From contig CM062218.1 of NCBI GenBank assembly GCA_031216445.1, forward strand, positions 8,453,001 to 8,517,000: a stretch of DNA of 64,000 nucleotides, given 5' to 3'. The stretch is from Lateolabrax maculatus. Taxonomy: Eukaryota > Chordata > Actinopteri > Acropomatiformes > Lateolabracidae. The stretch's first letter is position 1. Every line of letters starts with the position of its first letter. The position numbers and the translations under genes were made by a program. A model generated the notes under the pieces. That model searched no databases. It saw only the letters and a list, made by a program, of their open reading frames with translations, and was not told where the DNA came from. Shown piece by piece: positions 25,201 through 36,874 of the stretch.

Positions 25201-25809
25201 CTGTACTCACCGAGGAGGATGGGCTATAGGACCTGGTTCTACGCCGCCTTCGTTTGTGCTTACGCCTGCTGCCTTTCCGCCGGTACGACTCATCCCGTTC
25301 ACGCTCCCTCTCACGGCCACGTCGGTAGTCGTACATGTTTGGGGCGAAGTAACTTTCAGCTGCTCCATGTGGCTCCCTTTCTCTGTCTCGATCTCGGCTC
25401 TGATCCAAGCGTCTGTATCCCTCGCAGTATCTTCGATCAAATGGCCGGTGCTCCGTAGAGCGATTGTCAAAGCTACGACTGAATCGGGGGACAGAGGCAT
25501 ATACTGAAACCTGAAGACAACCAACCAAAACTAAAAACAAAGATCTGCAGAGATGGTGCTATAAAATACATTTTCAGCGCAACAAATCTCACAATACACC
25601 CAAACATACCTCCTTGAGCGTGCATAGCTTCCTTCCTGTCTGTGTCCCCGTCCCCTTCTGTCTCTGTCACTGCTGGAGGAGTAAGTAGGCGATCTTCTGT
25701 GCCGGTGTCTTCTTCCTCTATCTCTATCTCTGTCTCTGTCTCTGTAACGGTCTTGGTAGCTGCTTCGACTGTCTCTGTCCGAAGACGAGTACCGTCTAGT
25801 GTGAGGCAT
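19241..25809 (-). CDS. clk2: Dual-specificity CDC-like kinase 2
   Basis: Nuclear LAMMER-family kinase that phosphorylates SR splicing factors. Twelve coding exons: 25809-25610, 25478-25211, 24084-23994, 23115-23049, 22366-22250, 22017-21851, 21496-21402, 21171-21042, 20244-20162, 19907-19828, 19700-19610, 19429-19241. Total 1578 nt, 525 residues. The N-terminus is an RS/RD-rich domain (MPHTRRYSSSDRDSR). The kinase domain has the Gly loop LGEGTFGRVMQCIDHRR, the lysine in VALKIIKNVEKY, catalytic HTDLKPENILF, DFGSATFDHEHHST, and the family signature EHLAMMERILG. The C-terminus RDISR matches CLK2 rather than CLK1/3/4. The ATG lies directly after an acceptor; the untranslated first exon ends at 27691. 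A possible 12-nt microexon lies at 25081-25092. Confidence 0.95.
20326..20349. repeat. (CA)n microsatellite
   Basis: About 12 CA units in a clk2 intron. Confidence 0.9.
25081..25092 (-). other. clk2: Possible 12-nt in-frame microexon of clk2
   Basis: On the - strand, TTCTTCACAG|CTCCTGGAATTG|GTAAGT: a strong acceptor and a perfect donor bracket 12 bases. They lie between two exons that meet at phase 0 (25211 and 24084), so inclusion would add LLEL without shifting the frame. It would sit at the end of the RS-rich domain. Confidence 0.35.
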
Positions 25810-25933
25810 CTAGTGGATTATTAGAAACAAAACATTGGTCAGAATTTAAGAAAATAACGAGGGCATGGGACAAAAAAGTTCATGAAATGGACTCTTTGAA
25901 GCCCCTGAGCTAATATAAAAGGAATGTACGCAA

Positions 25934-26095
25934 TTCAGAGACTTTAAGACTCATAAGCTCATCAACTGTAACACTACGTTTGTTGTATATCGTTTATCCT
26001 GTACCTGTGGCTGCTTTTACATAGGCCGGACACAGAGACAACTGAAAGACGCCACTTGGAGAGAAGAGGGAAAGTGGGCAGAGTGGGGGATTTAA
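25934..26095 (+). mobile_element. Remnant of a Penelope-like (GIY-YIG) retroelement
   Basis: The + strand frame reads LINCNTTFVVYRLSC then TCGCFYIGRTQRQLKDA. This matches the N-terminal half of a GIY-YIG endonuclease as found in Penelope-like elements and some tailed retroelements: (V/I)VY-x-L-x-C-x-CG-x-x-YIGRT-x-R-x-LK. The frame stops at about 26096, and no reverse transcriptase is seen upstream. It lies in the first intron of clk2, in the opposite orientation. Confidence 0.55.
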
Positions 26096-27599
26096 ATGGA
26101 ACACACCTGCCCTTATACACTTTCAGCCCAAACTATCATGGATCGACCACCAGCTGTAGGCTTAGCGATCTACTGCTCGTCAGAAATAGCCTACCTGCAG
26201 ATAATTTCAATACGTAAGCACTTGGTAATTAGCTGCATCAGTTTCTGATTTAGAAATGTCTGTTTGTGAGCTGTATCATCATCATCATTACTATTATTGC
26301 TATGGGTTTATGATATCTTGGAAAACAGAATGTTTTTGATTACCCCACAGCTAAGCACTGACAGTAATCCAGACAGATTTATGGTTGAATGCACAGAAAC
26401 CATCAAAAAAAACATTCTGGGTAGTGATCGACGGATATTATTGCAGAAGGAAACTTCTCATATACACCAAATGCAGGTCACAGCACACCCAGGACTAAAT
26501 AAAGAAATTGATTGTAGTCCAGTCCTATTTGGAAGTTATTCAGATGCATGCGGTCCAGTGCCTATGCTCAAAATTCAAAAATCATTACCCGTCCTTAGTG
26601 TTTGCACTTATCTTGCATCTACTAAGGGGAAACTGTGTGCTGATGGCTGTTTGTGCCACTATGTTAACATGTACAAATGTTGTCTATGTTTTTAGTATTT
26701 CACCGTGAAATAGCCATCTGAACAAAGGCTTTTACACTTTATGCCAGAAGAGTGCCTTGGACCTTTTTTTTTGTGTTCCCTACCAAAGAGCACCTCCATC
26801 AAAGCTCTCTAGGCCTTTTTCTTTCTTCAAGAAATGCTTCTTGAATTAAAAACTACAGCGGAAAGTTGCACTTAAATTTAGGAGAGCCCTTTTAATAGTT
26901 ACTCCTGTTCATCAGTGGGACAGCTGTCCCCTGCCAAACTCTCAGTGATTCATGGGAGTCAGCAGGAGTAGTAGTTGTAGGAGACACCAATAAACCAATT
27001 TGATCCAAACTACCTGAACAAGCAGCCTGAAAGTCATTTTTGGAACATGCATGATACTGTATATGAAGATGTAAACATCCACTTCATTGTTCAATAAAGC
27101 TGCACTTGAAGGAAGACCAAATAGCACCACAATTTCAGTTCAAATGACTTGATCGACGACAACAGCTCAGTAAGCAAATTAGGTTGAAAAGCAAAACAAA
27201 ATAAAACAAAACCGTGGCTGTGTATGACGCCTACATTTGAATACATCCACCACAGAAAACGCACAGTTCAACAATCCCAACTTTTACAAGCATCAAGGTG
27301 AAGCATGCAGCCTGTGAAATCAGCTGCAACTAGACAGACAACTGTTAAAGTAGGCCAGGAAACATGTGCAACGAGAGTCGTGATCAAAGCCGGGGATGCA
27401 TTTTAATAACCCTGTTGCATGATGCTATTTAACTATTAATAACCCGCCGCTGGTTGGCGTCCACGATGGCGCCTCCAACCAATGTAAACAACACACACAT
27501 CGACCGTGATGTTATAATAACACGACTGAGTCCAACACTGTGCCATTATCTGTTAACCGTTAACTGAGCCAGCTTAGATTCATAACATAACAGCGCTGC

Positions 27600-28200
27600 C
27601 TCAACGAGCGGCGCTCATGTTGTTTTTTTTTTTCCTCTCTTCCTACCGTGAAAGACGACGCGTTAGATTAATAAGCACCAGAGCATTTACCTTGTACCGC
27701 TCAATATCTTCCCCTCTTTTTAACGCGCCGACATATTACCGGCAAAGAACCCCGCTTTTAAACCCGGTGCGGCCAGCGACCCGACCCGACCAAACGAGCG
27801 ACGTCCTGGCTGTTGGCGACGCTGGCTGATGTAAATACTTCGGCCGCCATCTTAGCTAAGCTACGCTCGTCGGGTAGCCGTCGCACTCGGCTCGGTTTCA
27901 AGTGTTTCCTCAACTTAACGACACAAAACGGCTCGACCGCCACCGTTACCGTTTTAGCAGCGAGGCCCGTGCGTTTGTCCCACAAGAAATCCGTGGTGGC
28001 GTTGCACTTTTTGTCTCGATTATCGTCCCGCTGGCCCGATGTTCGAGGCTCTGTTGCTTCTTTTTTTTTTTTCTCTCTCTCTCTCTTCTTTTTTTTTTTT
28101 TTTTCCTCTCTCGCCAGTGGAGCTAATTCTGGTTCTGACTGGTGGTGTGAACGCCTCCCTGCGCCCGGAGAGTCACTCAGTCCTGTGGACACCGACGCGA
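27600..28200 (-). promoter_or_regulatory. clk2: CpG-rich promoter and untranslated first exon of clk2
   Basis: CpG-rich block. A donor GTAAAT (GT at 27690-27689) ends a likely untranslated exon on the - strand at 27691. A YY1-like motif AAGATGGCGGCCG lies on - at 27853-27841. Long pyrimidine runs at 28060-28106 flank it upstream. Confidence 0.55.
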
Positions 28201-28259
28201 GCCGCCGCGGTGCCTGCTGCCGGGGTTTATAGTTTATATGTAAAATGTGACACACGGGG

Positions 28260-28860
28260 GGGGAAAGTTTTTCAGACAGATTTTCATTGTTTGTATTTAA
28301 TTGTATCAGAATTTGACTCAATTTTAATTGACTAAATCAATCTTCATACTTGCTTTTTTACATAATTCTCTCTCTCAGGGCCTTGATTTATCATTATTTT
28401 GAACTATTTAATAATTTTGTCAGTCACTGTTTCATTATTATACTGACTTATCTTACACTTTTGACTAATTTTATAATTTTGACCTATCATGAGTGATTTT
28501 ATTATCGAAGCTTACAACGTTTTTGTTTGCCATTTCCCGAGGTCATTTAAAAATGTTTATACTTTTTATATAGCTTTGCACTTTTTTAATCTACTGTATT
28601 TTCTACTAAATCTTATTTATTCTTGCCTTGGTGAATTGTCTTATTTTGTTTAAGTTGATTCATGTTTGTTTAATATTTTCGAAAAATAAATAATGTGACA
28701 TGTTATGTATAAATAAACTTGCCTTTCATCATGTCTAACTCTTCATCTATTTATTTTCTTTTCCTTGTTGAAATGGTCTTCAATAGTTTCCTGTTTTTAT
28801 GTCCATGTCTATCGGAGTAGATGCTGCTTTTTAACAAGTTCAAATAAGCTTGAAGGAAAT
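28260..28860. other. AT-rich intergenic stretch
   Basis: Between the clk2 promoter and the 3' end of the first setdb1-like gene. No coding potential or recognisable repeat seen. Confidence 0.5.
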
Positions 28861-28870
28861 GTATAGACAA

Positions 28871-28876
28871 TTTATT
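28871..28876 (-). terminator. Poly(A) signal of the proximal setdb1-like gene
   Basis: TTTATT on + (AATAAA on -), about 210 bases past the stop codon, with a second copy overlapping a few bases on. Confidence 0.5.
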
Positions 28877-29085
28877 TTTTATTTAAGAACACATAAACTG
28901 TAATACAAAAGGCACAGAGGCATTGCTCAGGAACAACTGGTTCAACTGGATAAGAACTCAAGTACAGATCCTCTATGGGCCCAAAAACGCAGAAGTCTGA
29001 GGAAGACATTTCAGTGTATGTGCCTGGTGAGCAACTTTCATTGAATGCATGGGGCGCCATCTTGGAACACAGCATCCAGTTGTCT

Positions 29086-32000
29086 TTACACATTCATAGT
29101 CTCATTGGTGTGCGGATTTTGATGATTCTGAAGGAGACACAAAAGGGAAATATAGAGAAGGCAAATTAGATATTAGGAATAACAAGAATAAGTCCATGAT
29201 TTTATTAGTTAAATAATTCAAATTACCATGGACTGAGGGAGATTAATTCTTCTGATCTTGTGCCCCTTTTTCCACTCCAAATGCTCCCTCATATTAAGCA
29301 TGTGTTCCAAACGCATGGAACCTCGGTAGATCCACTCCTTAAGCTGATCTCTCTAAGCATGATGACACACAAACCACTGTAAGTCATGGAATATAAATAC
29401 ACATAACTGGGGGAAAATATCAAGAAACCAGTTGGAAATAGTTTAAAGAATGAGGGTTTTAAGGTACTGACCTTAAAAAAAACCTGTATCAAGCTGCAGT
29501 CAACCACCTGCACCTCACACCTCTCCTGGACTCCATTCAGTTCTGCATTAATTATCTGTCCAACCCTGTACTGGGTCTGGGGCGGGTAAGGCCATTCCTT
29601 TATATAGTCCTTGATAAATTTCTTGTAGTTAGCATCTGGAATATCGTCCAATGGGTCGTCCACTGTCATGGGAAAAAGAAACATAATCTGTTACTCTGTT
29701 TACTGGCAGTATAATAGTAGGTACTGCAGACAGCTGTGGTTTGACAGGTGCAGGAATCAGGCTCATCTGCTTAAAATGTATGCACTTGTGTTACTGATTG
29801 GACAGAGTTTACTGCTGAATATGCATTCAATTCAGGAATTAGACTAAACTCCAGTGCAATAAACAACTAACAAAAACACCCAAACTTACATGGTTTGAAC
29901 ACCAGGCGAAGTGAAGGTAAGCCAACATAGACTGGCGTGTGATCATCCTTGAAGACCAGGAACCTGTATATTTAAACACATTTTTCATCGAACCATGCCT
30001 TGGGTAAAGCAACTGCATTTTATCTAGCAAACTGTGACTTTATTGAAAAAGCAAAAAGCATCTGAATCTGACTTCATTATAAAATGTTGTCTGTAACACA
30101 CACAAACCTCATGTGGTTTCTTCTGCTTGGGACCTCGGCCAGAACACCAGGGCAGAACCAGGGCTGGTCAGCCTGACACTTCACCACCACACGAGCACCG
30201 ACAACCAGCTGCTCCATCTTTGCCACGCAGTCAAAGGTGATGTGGTGACCAGAGACCAGGCTCCTCCCCTTGTCCTCAAAATTGATCTTGTATTTCAACC
30301 TTCCATCTTCTGCAAAGAAACACAAAACAAAAACAAACTGCATCAGAAATGTGTGAGCAAACTCCTTATCTTTGCTGTGGTACTGAAACCTTCTGCAAAA
30401 GATTAGTGATAATATACAAACTGTTTTGACCCACTCTCTCTTCTCTGACACTGTTAGAAGCTGGTAAATATCCTAAGACTAGGGGCCTCATTATTAAAAC
30501 TGTGTGTAGGATCCATACTAAACCGTGGGCCAAAAAAGAATCAAGATTTATAAAATGTATGAAACCTGTGTGCATGCACACCTGCAGAAGTGTTCCCTTT
30601 ATGAATTACAGTCTACCTGGAAATGTGCGCACGTGATCAGCCGCATATCCCGCCTTTCACACGCCCACATTCAACAATAATTGATCAATGCAAAGCACCT
30701 CATAAATGTTTATGCATAGGAATGAGCATGCTGATAAATGATTACAGTTTCATTGTACCAGAAATTCTTGAAGCTTATTTTTGTGAAGAGTTTGAGTTAT
30801 GGCAAGAACCATATCAATTGATTACACCGATGAAACTTTGTTACATAAAAACGGCTGACTATTTGGACAAACCTATTTTTTGCTACGTGTTGCATAATAA
30901 GACAAGAACAGACTAATGAAAAATGTGTTGCATTGTATTCTGTGATGTACCAGCTGAACAGATTCTTTTTTCCTTACCCTTTGTTACTATTTCCATGACT
31001 TTCCCCCGTTTCCAGTTCAAGGAACTCCTTCTGGCCAGGACATTCATGTTCACACAGATCTCTCCTTCTGGCACGCTGGGAGGGGTCTTGGTGGCTTCGT
31101 CAGAGGTTTGGCAAAGAGCTGATACTATATGAAAGAAACACAATATGTTAATATCAAGGATATTCAAGGATACAATGGTGAGTGAGAAAAAATGCGTAAT
31201 TCAATAAAAAAAATCTGTTTTGATTAGTTCCCTCTCAAAATCAGCAGAGAAATTAACCGTGCCAAAAAACAGCTGAAGATCTCCTTTGCATCAACTCAAA
31301 TAACCGCATAAACTTTAATTATTTTTCATGTGTTTTCCATGATAGAAAGATATGAAAATAATGAAGTATATTTTGAAGACCAGAATTAGTCATTCATGCA
31401 ACATAGTGTGAGTGGTAGGGGTGTTCATGATTTTGTATTGTGTGAAGGCATTACCTTTTGTGTTTGCTGGTGATGTCCCGGTGTTCATTGCTTTGGACTT
31501 AGCTTTGGCATTTCCTTTGGCTTTGGGTGTTGATGTTTTCGTTACATTGGACTTAGCACTGCTCTTAGAATGGCTATCTGCATTGGCTTGGGGTGTTAAT
31601 GTTTTTGTTACGTTGCCCTTAGCGCTGCTCTTAGAATGGCTTTTTCCATTGGCTCGGGGCTTCGATGTTTTTGCCGCGTTGCTCTTAGCGTCAGTATTTA
31701 TGCCGGCTCTCGGGGTTGCATGACTTTGAGCAGGTTTTTCATTCTTCTGATCTATTTTCCTCCTCTTGTTTGGCCCAGTCTTATAACTAAAGGTAGAATA
31801 ATCAGGATTGTTTGAGTCATCTCTTGGTTCCCACTGCATATCACAAACTGAATTGTTTGAGGTTTCTTTTTCACTGTAGTGATTCTGAGGACTTTGTGAA
31901 TGATAAGACCTGATCATACATTTACTAAGTCTGGTCAAGACCACCACTGGTTCTCTCCTTAAATGGATAGAGCTTTTTTTGCTATAATCTCCATCGAGGT

Positions 32001-32947
32001 TCTTACTGTCCGGTAGCTTTGGAGCGCTGGGGACTTGACTCTCAGCGTTAACAAACTTACATGGGGATGGAGGTGTATTTGCTACAAAGGAAAAAAAAAC
32101 ACAGGTCAAATTATGGCTTTCAAACAAACAAACAAAAATAAACCAGTTCACGTGGTTGAAATCAACAGAGCAATTATGGACACAGACATACCAAAGAGTA
32201 CACTTTTTCATTAACTCAATGATTTGCATCTTACCACATCCTGTTTTATCATCATCATCATCCTCATCATCATCAGAATCTGTGTCTCTGTACTCCCACC
32301 CCAGCAAAGAGTATTGTTTCTTCACAACTGTTTCACATGCTGCCACAGACCTAAAAGACATCAAAAACATGAAGACAACTGTACTTCAAGTACAGAGAAA
32401 GGACCAGTACAAATACATTCATCTTTCATACAGAAATTAAAACCTCTCTTAAACAAGTGGTCTGGGATTTTTTTTAATATGTTGGTTTTGGTAGATCTTG
32501 TGTAGAAACAGCAACATTAATTAGTGTAAGTATACTAAATTTTGTGACTAAATTAAATGTCTTTCTTTTTCGTTTGCTATTACCTGGTATGTAAATCAGC
32601 ATGACAGCTGCATTCTCATTTACTACAGTAGACAACTCCACACTGAAAACAAGCACTAAGCAGACAGTTGTTGTAACATATGAAAAGTGGTTGTCCACAG
32701 GGGTAACCAACAGAACAAAATAGTTGATTTTGATCCAAAGAGGCAGAAACGAGCCTAGAGTAAGACGTAACACTCACTCGCAGAGCTTCAGGAGGTGGGC
32801 AGCCTGTTTCTCCCTCCTCTCCAGCAGTGATTGCAGCAGATTGCACGTCACCAGCACATCTGTGGAGATCCACCTATTCTTCTTTACCCTCTCTCTGATC
32901 CACCTTTGAAGCTCGTCTTTGCTCATCTCCATCTCGTCCCCCTCCAT
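29086..32947 (-). CDS. SETDB1-like Tudor-only protein, copy 1 (564 aa, no SET domain)
   Basis: Probable chromatin reader related to the N-terminal part of H3K9 methyltransferase SETDB1. Exons: 32947-32778, 32350-32235, 32081-31455, 31124-30978, 30309-30108, 29963-29890, 29662-29472, 29352-29227, 29127-29086 (1695 nt, phases close). Residues 1-95 contain a helical region and CETVVKKQYSLLGWEYRDTDSDDDEDDDDD, which resembles the SETDB1 segment before its Tudors. Residues 96-304 are low-complexity, with VVVLTRL, DMQWEP and a 66-bp Lys/Ser repeat. Residues ~320-530 are three Tudor units: NWKRGKVMEIV then YKINFEDKGRSLVSGHHITF; VVGARVVVKC then FLVFKDDHTPVYVG; and YRVGQIINAELNGVQERCEV then EWIYRGSMRLEHM. 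The protein ends 13 residues into a last short exon. No MBD, pre-SET or SET exon is seen. Start: first ATG after the acceptor CTTGCAG. Confidence 0.8.
30478..30690. repeat. Possible decayed MITE-like repeat
   Basis: GGGGCCTCATTATTAAAACTGTGTGTAGGATCC-type wording is reminiscent of a family common in fish genomes (starts with GGCCT-ATTTATAAA). It lies in an intron of the copy 1 setdb1-like gene. Ends and classification are uncertain. Confidence 0.3.
31500..31690 (-). repeat. 66-bp coding tandem repeat (about 3 units)
   Basis: Units start near 31527, 31593 and 31659 with a 66-bp period. Each encodes a 22-residue Lys/Ser/Ala/Thr-rich unit such as SHSKSSAKGNVTKT. It lies inside exon 3 of the copy 1 setdb1-like gene. 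Confidence 0.85.
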
Positions 32948-35900
32948 AATTACTGCAAGACACAAGGTTTCAAATCACGTGCTAAAGGAAATGTAGAGCA
33001 GGGGTGTTTGTTGAGGGGACTACTACAAAAGGGAAATGTTGTTGTTCGTAAGACTGGACTCCTGACTGGTAGAGCTCCTGGCACAGCTTCAGAGTCACAG
33101 CAAATGGCCAATGCCACCAAATATTGCTGGTGTTGTGATACTGAACGGTGCAACCACAGAGATAACAGAATTCACAGTATATATGAACGACTATAAAATA
33201 AAATTTGCCCTTTTATAGGCGGTTATGAGCACAGAGAAGCTTTTTCCCTTCAGCATATGAATGTGAAAACAGTCCACTAGTGTCAAACTCCACGGACATC
33301 ATGCTGCAGTGTTAAGGTCAAGCATCCAAGAGAAGTAACAACAAGCAGAAACACATTGTAGCTGTTAGCCGCTGAGGCTGCTTCACCACCAGCTCTGCGC
33401 TCTTCTTCATCGGGCGTGGGGAGGAATATCCAATATACACCGCCAAACTCATGGATTAAGCCTTTTTTCTGTCGCAAAAGTGGAGCTTTTAGTTAGCAAA
33501 TACCTTAAACAAGCCACAAGTCTATCCTTTGTGTGGTGGGTCGAAGTTGAGTTTGTCTTCTTCGCTTCCTGCTGCTGCTTCAAGCCGTTACACGCTCACT
33601 GCTGCCCCCTGTGTCCCCACTGCGGTACTGCGGGAAGAAACCCTTTCAAACCAGACAAATCCCTGTTTAACTCGAAATAATTAACACAAAATGTTTAGAA
33701 TGTGAACTGAAATGCACGTGTTGATAAAAAGGACGCAGAAAAGAAAGGCAAAGCGACTGAAAGAGGAGATAAACTGGCCCAAACGGACACATCTTCACAC
33801 ACGGACGACGCATACACTGAAAACAACATGCGGCGGTTCTCACAGAGCTGCGGCCAACAGAAGGAAGACGGAGGTTTCTTCCAAAAGGGTCCAACCAAAG
33901 ATCCTCTACAACATAGACAATGTCAATTATTACTCTTTAAATTGTATATTCTTAAGCTATGGTGGTTTAATCTTTGCTGTACTTTTCCAAAGCCCAGAAA
34001 AGTAGTGTGTCAGTGAGATTTGGCAGTGTTAGTTTAGGGTTTATGGTCCCAGCCTCAGACATCTGCATGTTACAACAAATTCACATTTTTCCTATATAGT
34101 TAATTACATATAACACTTAAGTTAATACATGTATTGCAGCATGGTAAAGTCAGTTACTTTGTCCCCCGTGTCATATGAGTCTTTGTTCTCTGTGAGTTTT
34201 GCCAGGCCTGGTTGTAATTTGGGGACTTCCATTAGTGACTCCAAGATCAAGTTATCAGTTCAAGTTTTAACATTTATCACAATAAATGTATTAAAACAAA
34301 TTATGAATGAATTAATAATGATATAGCAATACATGCACAATCCGTGACCAGTGTTGTGGTGAAATTGTGAAGCTAAATAATATCATGTGAAGATTAAGTT
34401 TGTTTAAATCTTATGTTAGATCATCTGAATTAAAGTGCCTTTGATTTTTTTTTTAAATATAGTGTGCAGGAGCCTCAGAGATAAAGGGTGTCAGCAGTTG
34501 GAAAATCCCTAACACTCTGTAGAAATAACACTAGCAGGCCGGTGAATGGACTGGTGTCTGACTCCAGTAGAACAAGGAGACTAGTAGTTCCTGAAGCGAT
34601 TAGCTGCACCTGTTTTGGAACAGATCCAACCATTACATTATTGTTTCTGGGCCAGAAGCCAGGTAATAAAAATAGGGATATAAGAAGGTTTATTGCTGTT
34701 ACTGTTTGTACTCAATAAACTCATTTGGATGAAACGTTTCCTGACTTTCTTCTAAGTATTTTTAAGACTCCAATAATCACTTCACTTACTTACTAAGTGT
34801 TTTTGACAAATTGTTGGGGAGAAAACCAGACTTTTTCCTGGTCCACGTTTGGACACCAGCTATAGCATAACTAAATTACCACAAACATACTAACTTGTAA
34901 GATATCTGTGTATAATATTAATAACAAGAATGATGAATTATTGCCCAAATGCGCCCGTAGACACAATCCCATTCTTGAACCAAGATAACTGAAGAGTCCA
35001 TACAATTAGCAATCAATGGGTAAAAAAACACTTTAAATATATGGTCAAATGTGAAAAAGAAGTTAAGACTCGACATGTAAATATCTAGAGTAATGAAGGT
35101 GGCACACAACATTGACTTTCCTCCATCCAAATTAGAAAAAGGTTAAAAAAAAATTGAAAGAAAAAGGTTTAATCATGTTGGGTCAGTCATTTGAGGGAGC
35201 AGACCTGATGTCCTTTGAACAGCTTCAGCATAAACACAACCTTCCAGCCCATGACTTTTTTACTTACAGAAACATAAAGAATGATGTGCTTTGACATCCA
35301 ATTTAGAAAATGTATTTATGGTAACAATTAAAGGGACTATTTTCAAATGCAAAGTTTAATATGAGATTTTTCAAAACTCCTCTTGTCACATCAAAATCCG
35401 GTGGCACCTCTGATCAGTGCTGCAGGGGCTGTGGCCTGAGACCAAACACACATTTTATGGGTCTGTGAAAAATTATAAGAATATTGGCAAAATATACAAA
35501 AGGAAATAAAAAAATGTTAAACTGCCCTTAAAACCATCTAATTTTATACAATTTTATGTGTGCACTTAGAAGTTGCCTGTTTACTAAAACTAATAGTCAA
35601 CACAGTCCTGCAACAAATCCCATTAATGTCACAAACAACTTAAATGTTCTTTGTTTCTTTCCACCACTAATCATACCTAACAAAAACGCAGGGATGTTGG
35701 GGAGTGCATTGGTTTTAGTTAGGTGTGCTTAATAGAATGGCTGTATACTACCTTTATCTTTAAAACCCCTACGTGGCACATTAAGCAGATTTCTTATAGA
35801 TCTTATCAGTCATTAGGTGATTAAGTGTAAGAACTCCTAAATCCACCCTTAGTTTGCCAAATCTAAATGAAACTAAACACAGTAATAAAGTTAAGACAGG

Positions 35901-36870
35901 TCACCATCATTTTATCAAGCCGATCTTTTTTCCTTTATTGTGTTTGCAAAGAATACTGTTTGTTGTTTCAGACAACAAATGGCTTGAGCGTCCTCTCCAC
36001 TCCTCTGATAGTTATTTCCTCACCTAGGACTGTGTTTGTATATTGTATTGTTACAGCACATCTGGAATGCGTGTGGTGTAGTCTTTAAGGAACACGCCGG
36101 TTTTACTAGTCTTGGTTGAAGCAGAACTGTCCTCTCAGCTACACTTCTATGTCTCCTAGATATGTGTATTAAATTAATATGTATTGTGGAAATGAGGATG
36201 CAGACACTTGTCAAGCTAATATACAGTGTTAAACATTTTTTACTTTCAATACTTACAAAATGAAACAAAAGAATAAGAAACAGAATGCTGTATACAAATT
36301 GTTTGTATATGGTAACAACCAAGGATGAAAATACTGTTTACGTGAATATAATCACTGATTTGTTTGGGTTATGCTTGACAATTTGTTTATAGATAGATCT
36401 TAGATCTATTTTAAGATTAGAGCTCAACAATTCATTTAAAAAAATTAGTACATTTAAATAAAATCATACAAGAAAGATACTGACAGTGATGTTTAACTCT
36501 GTTATTCCAGCTTCCCAAACCTCAAAACACAGCAGCAAAAATTCCACACTGGCAAATTTTACCAAATTTTTCAGAATGTTTTCTATGCGTAATGATGCAC
36601 AGCTTGATTTGGTAATGTAATAATCTGCCAGGTCACTATATATGCACATTTGTAGAAAACATTAAAAAAAAAGAAAGTCCGATTTTAACAGACATTGGGC
36701 TTGAGTCATTTATGTATGTCATTTCATAACAAAGCACATCTTATTTTGGGATAAAATGGTTCAGTTAAAAGTTTCACCAAAAATTCTATGGCACATAACT
36801 TCAGGGTGACGGATATTACTGAACTGTTTACATTCCAGAGCTACTTCAAGTCTTTGTGTGTCGGTGCAAG
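32948..36870. other. Spacer between the two setdb1-like genes
   Basis: Holds the probable promoter of copy 1 (33300-33640, moderately CpG-rich) and a possible LTR-like unit at 34463-34740. No conserved gene seen. I could not identify the end of the copy 2 3'UTR in the right part. Confidence 0.45.
34463..34740 (+). mobile_element. Possible solo LTR-like sequence
   Basis: Begins TGTGCAGGAGCC, has a TATA-like GATATAAGAAGG at about 34675 and AATAAA at 34714-34719, about 40 bases apart, as in compact LTRs. No matching second LTR, terminal CA or target duplication was identified. Confidence 0.22.
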
Positions 36871-36874
36871 GAAA

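Noticed and set aside
31412..31723. 103-codon + strand frame opposite setdb1-like copy 1
   Set aside because: A shadow of the 66-bp coding repeat; the - strand frame is the one with homology and splice sites.
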